NCBI GenBank assembly: GCA_003170275.1
Contig: PNAM01000012.1
Span: forward strand, 98,217-139,188
DNA length: 40,972 nucleotides
Direction of reading: 5' to 3'
Origin: Myxococcales bacterium
Lineage (GTDB): Bacteria; Myxococcota_A; Polyangia; Palsa-1104
The notes under the pieces were generated by a model. That model worked only from the letters and a program-made list of their open reading frames with translations. It was not told the DNA's origin and searched no databases. Of this stretch, positions 34,634-40,972 are shown piece after piece (positions within the stretch are counted from its first letter, which is position 1; each line of letters begins with the position of its first letter). Position numbers and translations under genes: made by a program.

Positions 34634-34849
34634 ATGAGCGACCCGCGTACCGGACCGGTCACCGTCACGATTTCCGGCACCTCGGCTGCGCTCCTCGGGC
34701 GCATGGCCGACGCGCTCGGCACCGACGGTGGTTCGGTGTTGATGCGCGCGCTCGGGCTGCTCGATCTGGCGCTCAAGGCCAAGCGCGAAGGCAAGCAGAT
34801 CGCGTTCTACGATCCGGCGCGCGACGAGCTGAGCGAGGTCGCGTTCTAG
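34634..34849 (+). CDS. Small ribbon-helix-helix-like protein
   Basis: A 71-residue protein starting 7 bases after prkA. It has a strand-like start (PVTVTISG), two helices ([14 protein letters not shown] and [19 protein letters not shown]) and an acidic tail [14 protein letters not shown]. The strand plus two helices with a glycine turn resemble ribbon-helix-helix DNA-binding proteins, but no diagnostic motif proves it. It could be a DNA-binding regulator of the cluster or an adaptor for PrkA. It lies between prkA and the first zinc-ribbon gene. Confidence 0.65.
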   Translation: MSDPRTGPVTVTISGTSAALLGRMADALGTDGGSVLMRALGLLDLALKAKREGKQIAFYDPARDELSEVAF

Positions 34850-34853
34850 CGCG

Positions 34854-35597
34854 ATGAGATCGGAACGGACATGCCCGCGCTGCGGCCACGGCCGCTTCTG
34901 GAAGCTCGCGTCGATGCCCGACCAGGGAGACGACGCGCACGGCACGCTCGCGCCCACGTTGAAGGCGCGCGAGCGGGAGCGGGGCACCGGCAGCGAGACC
35001 GTCGGCAACGGGCACTTCGAGACCCTGGTGTGCCGGGGATGTGGCAATACGCGCTGGTTTGCGCGCGACGTGAAGCCGGATCCGGAGCTCGAGCCGATCG
35101 AGCGCCAGTGCCGCGAGTGCGACGAGCACCGGTTCTGGCGCGTGCATGCGCTGCGCGAGCGCTCGTATCTGGGGCTCCCGATCGCGCTCCCGGTGGTTCA
35201 CCTCGGGCATCTCGGCGCTGGGCACTACAAGCTGGAGATCTGCCGCGGCTGCGGGAACACCCGCTGGTTCGCAGGCATCGCGGAAGCGGAGCTCGAGGGT
35301 GCCGCCCCGCTCGCGGACGGCCGGCTGTGCGGCGGCTGCTCGAGCGATCGTTTTTTTCACGTCGAGCGGGTGATGGAGCACGGCGCCACCGGTCTGACGC
35401 CTCTGCGGCTCCAGCTGCGCGATGGGGTGTTCTTCTGTAAGGCGCTCGGTACCTTCGACGTGGTGTTCTGCCGCGCGTGCAAGCTGGTCGAGTGGTACGC
35501 CAAGGGAGCGGATCGACTGCGCGAAGACCCGGTGCACGGGATCAGCGCCGTCGAGGCGACGGTCGGCGCGCAGCCGGTCGAAGGGCCGTACCGATGA
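34854..35597 (+). CDS. Tandem zinc-ribbon protein, three units
   Basis: A 247-residue protein made of three repeats of about 80 residues. Each opens with C-x-x-C followed by F(F/W) (CPRCGHGRFWKL, CRECDEHRFWRV, CGGCSSDRFFHV) and closes with C-x-x-C plus an aromatic motif (CRGCGNTRWFAR, CRGCGNTRWFAG, CRACKLVEWYAK). The two pairs of a unit should form a zinc ribbon with a ~45-residue inserted segment. It ends in GPYR. No known family is recognised. Its TGA overlaps the next ATG. It shares architecture and ending with the next two genes, so these arose by tandem duplication. Confidence 0.85.
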   Translation: MRSERTCPRCGHGRFWKLASMPDQGDDAHGTLAPTLKARERERGTGSETVGNGHFETLVCRGCGNTRWFARDVKPDPELEPIERQCRECDEHRFWRVHALRERSYLGLPIALPVVHLGHLGAGHYKLEICRGCGNTRWFAGIAEAELEGAAPLADGRLCGGCSSDRFFHVERVMEHGATGLTPLRLQLRDGVFFCKALGTFDVVFCRACKLVEWYAKGADRLREDPVHGISAVEATVGAQPVEGPYR

Positions 35598-36337
35598 TGC
35601 GGCGCGATCTCACGTGCCCGAAGTGCGGCTGCGGGCAGCTGTGGAACGTGCGCACCATGCGCGAAGAGGGCGGCGTGGGCGTGCCGGTCGATCTGGCGGT
35701 CACGCTGGAGGAGGGCTGGCAGCTGGTTCCGAAGGGACGCTACGAAACGCTGGTGTGCCGCGCCTGCGGCTTCACGCAGTGGTACGCGCGCGATCTCGAC
35801 GGGGACACGCAGCTGACGAGCGTGCCGCACAACTGCCCCGAGTGCGAAGCGATGCGCGAGTTCTGGCACGTGCCGCTGGTGCGCGAGCTGGGCACCACCG
35901 GGCATCCGACCGGGCTCAAGGTGATGCGCAAGGGCATTCCCAAGCTGTGGGGCGAGGGACACTTCGAGACGTTCTTGTGCCAGGGGTGTGGGTTCACGCG
36001 CTGGTTCGCGCACGGCCTGGACATGCTCGAGCCGTCGCCGCTGAGCGGGCTGTTCGTACTCGACGAGGGCACCTGCGCGGCGTGCGCCAGCTCGCATCGC
36101 TGGCGGATCGAGACCATGACCGAGGTGGGCGATCTCGGGATCGTGCCGCTGCACGTGCTGCTCTACGCGGGCGCGCTCTTCTATCACGCGATCGGCAAGT
36201 TCGGCACGGCGGTCTGTCGCGACTGCGGCTTCACCGAGTGGTTCGCGCGCGACTACGGCAGGCTCAGGCACGCACCACGGCGCGGCGTCTCGCTGCTCGA
36301 GCGATCGGCGCGCGCCGAAGCGGGGCCGTACCGATGA
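35594..36337 (+). CDS. Tandem zinc-ribbon protein, three units (paralogue)
   Basis: A second 247-residue paralogue with three units: [12 protein letters not shown] ... [25 protein letters not shown] ... [24 protein letters not shown] ... [12 protein letters not shown]. Compared with the first copy, the closing motif is C-x-x-CGFT-x-W(F/Y)A. Between the pairs each unit has hydrophobic beta segments such as [16 protein letters not shown]. It ends in GPYR like its neighbours. The ATG at 35594 overlaps the TGA before it, and its own TGA overlaps the next ATG, so strict coupling is preserved. Function is unknown; zinc-dependent nucleic-acid or protein binding is an inference. Confidence 0.85.
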   Translation: MMRRDLTCPKCGCGQLWNVRTMREEGGVGVPVDLAVTLEEGWQLVPKGRYETLVCRACGFTQWYARDLDGDTQLTSVPHNCPECEAMREFWHVPLVRELGTTGHPTGLKVMRKGIPKLWGEGHFETFLCQGCGFTRWFAHGLDMLEPSPLSGLFVLDEGTCAACASSHRWRIETMTEVGDLGIVPLHVLLYAGALFYHAIGKFGTAVCRDCGFTEWFARDYGRLRHAPRRGVSLLERSARAEAGPYR

Positions 36338-36620
36338 CGCTCAAGCGCGATCTGCAATGCCCCAACTGCGACGGGGTCTCGATGTGGCGGCTCGAGACCA
36401 TGATGGAGCGCGCCGCGGGCATGCAGCCGCAGCCGATGGGCGTGCTGCTCGAGCCGCGCGTGTTCGGAACCGCGCTGGCGCACGGCACCTTCGAGACCAT
36501 CATCTGTGCGACGTGCGGCTACACCGAGTGGTACGCGCGGGCCATCAAGGGCCTCAAGCCCGATCCGGTGAACGGAGTGCACTTCATCAAGAACGACGTC
36601 GAGAAAGCGGGGCCCTACCG

Positions 36621-36624
<4 letters not shown>
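36334..36624 (+). CDS. Single-unit zinc-ribbon protein
   Basis: A 96-residue protein that is essentially one unit of the repeat family: [12 protein letters not shown] near the start, a ~45-residue middle part and [12 protein letters not shown]. It then ends with KAGPYR. It is joined to the preceding paralogue and to yeaH by ATGA overlaps on both sides. It may represent the ancestral unit from which the three-unit paralogues grew, or a shortened copy. With the other two genes the cluster encodes seven such zinc ribbons, presumably in fixed stoichiometry with PrkA, YeaH and SpoVR (inference). Confidence 0.85.
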
Positions 36625-37723
<1,099 letters not shown>

Positions 37724-37727
<4 letters not shown>

Positions 37728-38121
37728 AGCTCGCGCTCGCCATCGCGCTCGCGCCGTCGCTGGCGTGGGCCGACGCGTCGACGGCGAACCTGGCCGGGCC
37801 GGATCAGCCGGGCTGGGTCAAGAGCTGCAAGACGGCGCTCGAGGGCGCGGTCAAGGGCGGGATCCGCAAGCCGTTCGTCACGGTGATCCGCGATCGCGTG
37901 GAGCTGTACGTGCCGGACACGGCCGCGTATGCCGTGGTCGCCATCGACGAGATGGGGCGCTCGCTGATCACCCCGTGGCGCTCGTATCAGGGCGGGCCCG
38001 GCCCCGGCTCGCAGAGCCGCTTTCGACTGCACCACGGTTACGTCGCCTCGGTGGGAGCGCCCGATCTGAAACAGTCGGCGGCGCTCGAGCACGCGGTCGA
38101 CCAATGCCTGGAGAAGGCGAA

Positions 38122-38125
<4 letters not shown>
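37724..38125 (+). CDS. Small exported protein between yeaH and spoVR
   Basis: A 133-residue protein with a short signal peptide ([15 protein letters not shown], probable cleavage after WADA). The mature domain has two cysteines (VKSCKTAL and DQCLEKAK near the C-terminus), possibly forming a disulphide. The start is a GTG at 37724 overlapping the yeaH stop (GTGA); the end overlaps the spoVR ATG (ATGA). I recognise no family. A periplasmic member inside an otherwise cytosolic kinase/VWA/SpoVR cluster is unusual and may indicate that the cluster senses or acts on the envelope. Confidence 0.72.
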
Positions 38126-39630
<1,505 letters not shown>

Positions 39631-39654
39631 CGCCGCCGTGGCCGAAGGCGCCCG

Positions 39655-40413
39655 ATGAAGCTGATCCCCTACTCGCTGTCCGACGTGGGCCGCAAGCGCG
39701 ACCACAACGAGGACAACTTCCTCGTGCGCGAGGACGTGGGGTTGTACGCGGTGGCCGACGGCATGGGCGGTCACCAGGCGGGCGAGCGCGCGTCGAAGAT
39801 GGCGCTCGAGACGCTGGCCGAGCTGCTCAAGCGGCCCGAGGGCCCGGCCGAGCGCGACGACGTGCTGGCCAAGCTGCGCGACGCCACGCAGGCGGCAGGC
39901 GCGGCGATCTTCGACGCGGCGCAGGCCGATCCGTCGCTGCAGGGCATGGGCACCACCATGACCTCGTTGTGGTTCCACGGCGGTCGCGCGTACCTGGCGC
40001 ACGTCGGCGACTCGCGCGCCTACCTGTTCCGCGACGGGCGGGCGCAGCAGCTCTCCGACGATCACTCGTGGGTCTCGGAGCAGGTGCGCGCCGGCATGAT
40101 GTCCGAGGAAGAGGCCAAGGAATCGAAGTTCCGCCACATCATCACCCGCTCGGTCGGCTTCGAGCGCGAGGTGCTGGTCGACGGCGCGGCGATCCCGGTG
40201 CAGGCGGGCGACTGCTACCTGATCTGCTCGGACGGCCTGTCGAACTACGTCGAAGGCGACGAGCTGGCGCGCATCATGACCGCGCGCTTCTACCGCGACG
40301 TGCCGCGCCTGTTGGTCGAGCTGGCCAACGATCGCGGCGGCGACGACAACATCACGGTGGTCCTGGTGCATGTCGCCAACGACTCCGGCACCAACGACGA
40401 CAGCAGCAAGTAG
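39655..40413 (+). CDS. PP2C-type protein serine/threonine phosphatase
   Basis: A 252-residue PP2C (PPM/Stp1-like) phosphatase. Metal-binding and catalytic landmarks are [36 protein letters not shown] and the terminal GGDDNITVV. No membrane helix is present, so it is cytosolic. Because it follows spoVR after 24 bases on the same strand, it could reverse phosphorylation by PrkA or by eukaryote-like kinases, as is common in Myxococcota. The partner assignment is inference. The weak GAAGGCG upstream serves as ribosome-binding site. Confidence 0.95.
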   Translation: MKLIPYSLSDVGRKRDHNEDNFLVREDVGLYAVADGMGGHQAGERASKMALETLAELLKRPEGPAERDDVLAKLRDATQAAGAAIFDAAQADPSLQGMGTTMTSLWFHGGRAYLAHVGDSRAYLFRDGRAQQLSDDHSWVSEQVRAGMMSEEEAKESKFRHIITRSVGFEREVLVDGAAIPVQAGDCYLICSDGLSNYVEGDELARIMTARFYRDVPRLLVELANDRGGDDNITVVLVHVANDSGTNDDSSK

Positions 40414-40414
40414 C

Positions 40415-40924
40415 ATGAAAGAGACGAAGGAGCTGCCTTCGGCCTTGCGCATCCGCCGGGGCGGTCCGGCCGATGTCGACTTCGTGCGCACGGTCGCGGT
40501 CGACGTGTTCGCGTACCTGGGCGACTACGGGCGCATCCTGCCCACGTGGCTGCTGCACGACGGCGTGCTGACGCACGTGGCGGAGGAGATCGTGCGGCCC
40601 GGCGAGGGCGGACGCGCGGTCGGCTACACGATGCTCGGCTTCTATCCGATCCCGAAGGACGAGTTCGTCGCCGATCTACTGGCGATCGCGGTCGCGCCCG
40701 ACGCGCAGGGCCGCGGCGTCGGTAGGCGGCTGCTCGAGCACGCGGTCCAGCAGGTGCAGGGCGCGCGCCGGCGGCTGCCCATCCGCGAGCTACGCCTCTC
40801 GGTGGCCGACTCCAACGCGCGCGCGCGCCACCTGTTCGGCACCTTCGGCTTCACCCTGCTCGACGGCGACCACGGCTACTACGACGGCGGCCAGCTCGCC
40901 CTCCACATGTCCCGCAAGACCTAA
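40415..40924 (+). CDS. GNAT family N-acetyltransferase
   Basis: A 169-residue GNAT protein. The acetyl-CoA pyrophosphate loop is APDAQGRGVGRRLL (Q/RxxGxG/A form), preceded by the beta-strand LLAIAV; the late segment LSVADSNARARHLFGTFGF is the usual 'N-x-x-A-x-x-x-Y/F' strand-helix. Substrate unknown; RimI-like or small-molecule acetylation are both possible. It begins one base after the stop of the phosphatase gene, so the two are co-translated. The frame upstream to 40370 is a shadow; I chose the ATG at 40415. Confidence 0.9.
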   Translation: MKETKELPSALRIRRGGPADVDFVRTVAVDVFAYLGDYGRILPTWLLHDGVLTHVAEEIVRPGEGGRAVGYTMLGFYPIPKDEFVADLLAIAVAPDAQGRGVGRRLLEHAVQQVQGARRRLPIRELRLSVADSNARARHLFGTFGFTLLDGDHGYYDGGQLALHMSRKT

Positions 40925-40929
40925 CGCAA

Positions 40930-40969
40930 TAACGGATAACCAACCAACTTAACGGATAACAAGCGGACT
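40930..40969. repeat. Two 20-base tandem repeats at right edge
   Basis: Two adjacent 20-base units both start TAACGGATAAC and end ACT; 16 of 20 positions agree. They follow the acetyltransferase stop, are AT-rich against the local background, and a third unit may begin at the window end (TAA). The stretch contains no gene. Confidence 0.6.
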
Positions 40970-40972
40970 TAA

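Overview
This is about 41 kb of very GC-rich chromosomal DNA. It is densely coding, with short intergenic gaps. The gene content points to a free-living Gram-negative deltaproteobacterial lineage, most likely Myxococcota (inference): two outer-membrane barrels, several lipoproteins, a ~60-cysteine lipoprotein, a PilZ-like protein, a DUF3467 protein and a PrkA/YeaH/SpoVR locus. I see no rRNA, tRNA, phage, plasmid or CRISPR feature.

Layout. Bases 100-8,123 are on the minus strand: RadC, an outer-membrane protein and an ECF sigma/anti-sigma/membrane-protein operon; then a transaldolase/EF-hand fusion with two coupled downstream genes, a CPxCG zinc protein, an M28 peptidase and a stand-alone E2-type acyltransferase domain. 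Bases 8,187-8,556 hold a small GxxExxY nuclease-family gene bounded by near-perfect terminal inverted repeats, which looks like a mobile unit. An M2 peptidyl-dipeptidase (minus) and an aldo/keto reductase (plus) follow. Bases 11,371-22,489 form one long minus-strand run: a degenerate NadM-like/methyltransferase fusion, the regulator nrtR, a promoter overlapped by a palindromic operator, then pncA, pncB, nadE, a GH31 lipoprotein, an ABC ATPase and an ABC permease fused to a CPBP protease. Almost every junction is a 4-base stop/start overlap. Bases 22,515-24,428 are a bufferin locus (bufA2, DUF692 bufB, DUF2063 bufC), preceded by the Cys-rich lipoprotein gene and an SDR/acyltransferase pair.

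From 27,708 the genes are mostly on the plus strand: PilZ-like protein, LD-carboxypeptidase, (DUF3467 on minus), ruvX, mltG, an ABC-2 transporter pair, then a tightly coupled cluster at 32,581-39,630. That cluster runs prkA, a small helix-rich protein, three zinc-ribbon proteins (seven repeat units, all ending GPYR), yeaH, a small exported protein and spoVR. A PP2C phosphatase and a GNAT acetyltransferase close the window.

The strongest candidates for something undescribed are: (1) the NadM-like/methyltransferase fusion upstream of nrtR; (2) the seven-unit zinc-ribbon family embedded between prkA and yeaH; and (3) the inverted-repeat-bounded GxxExxY element. The bufferin locus belongs to a recently described class, but it carries an unusual intercistronic hairpin and a possible CTG start.
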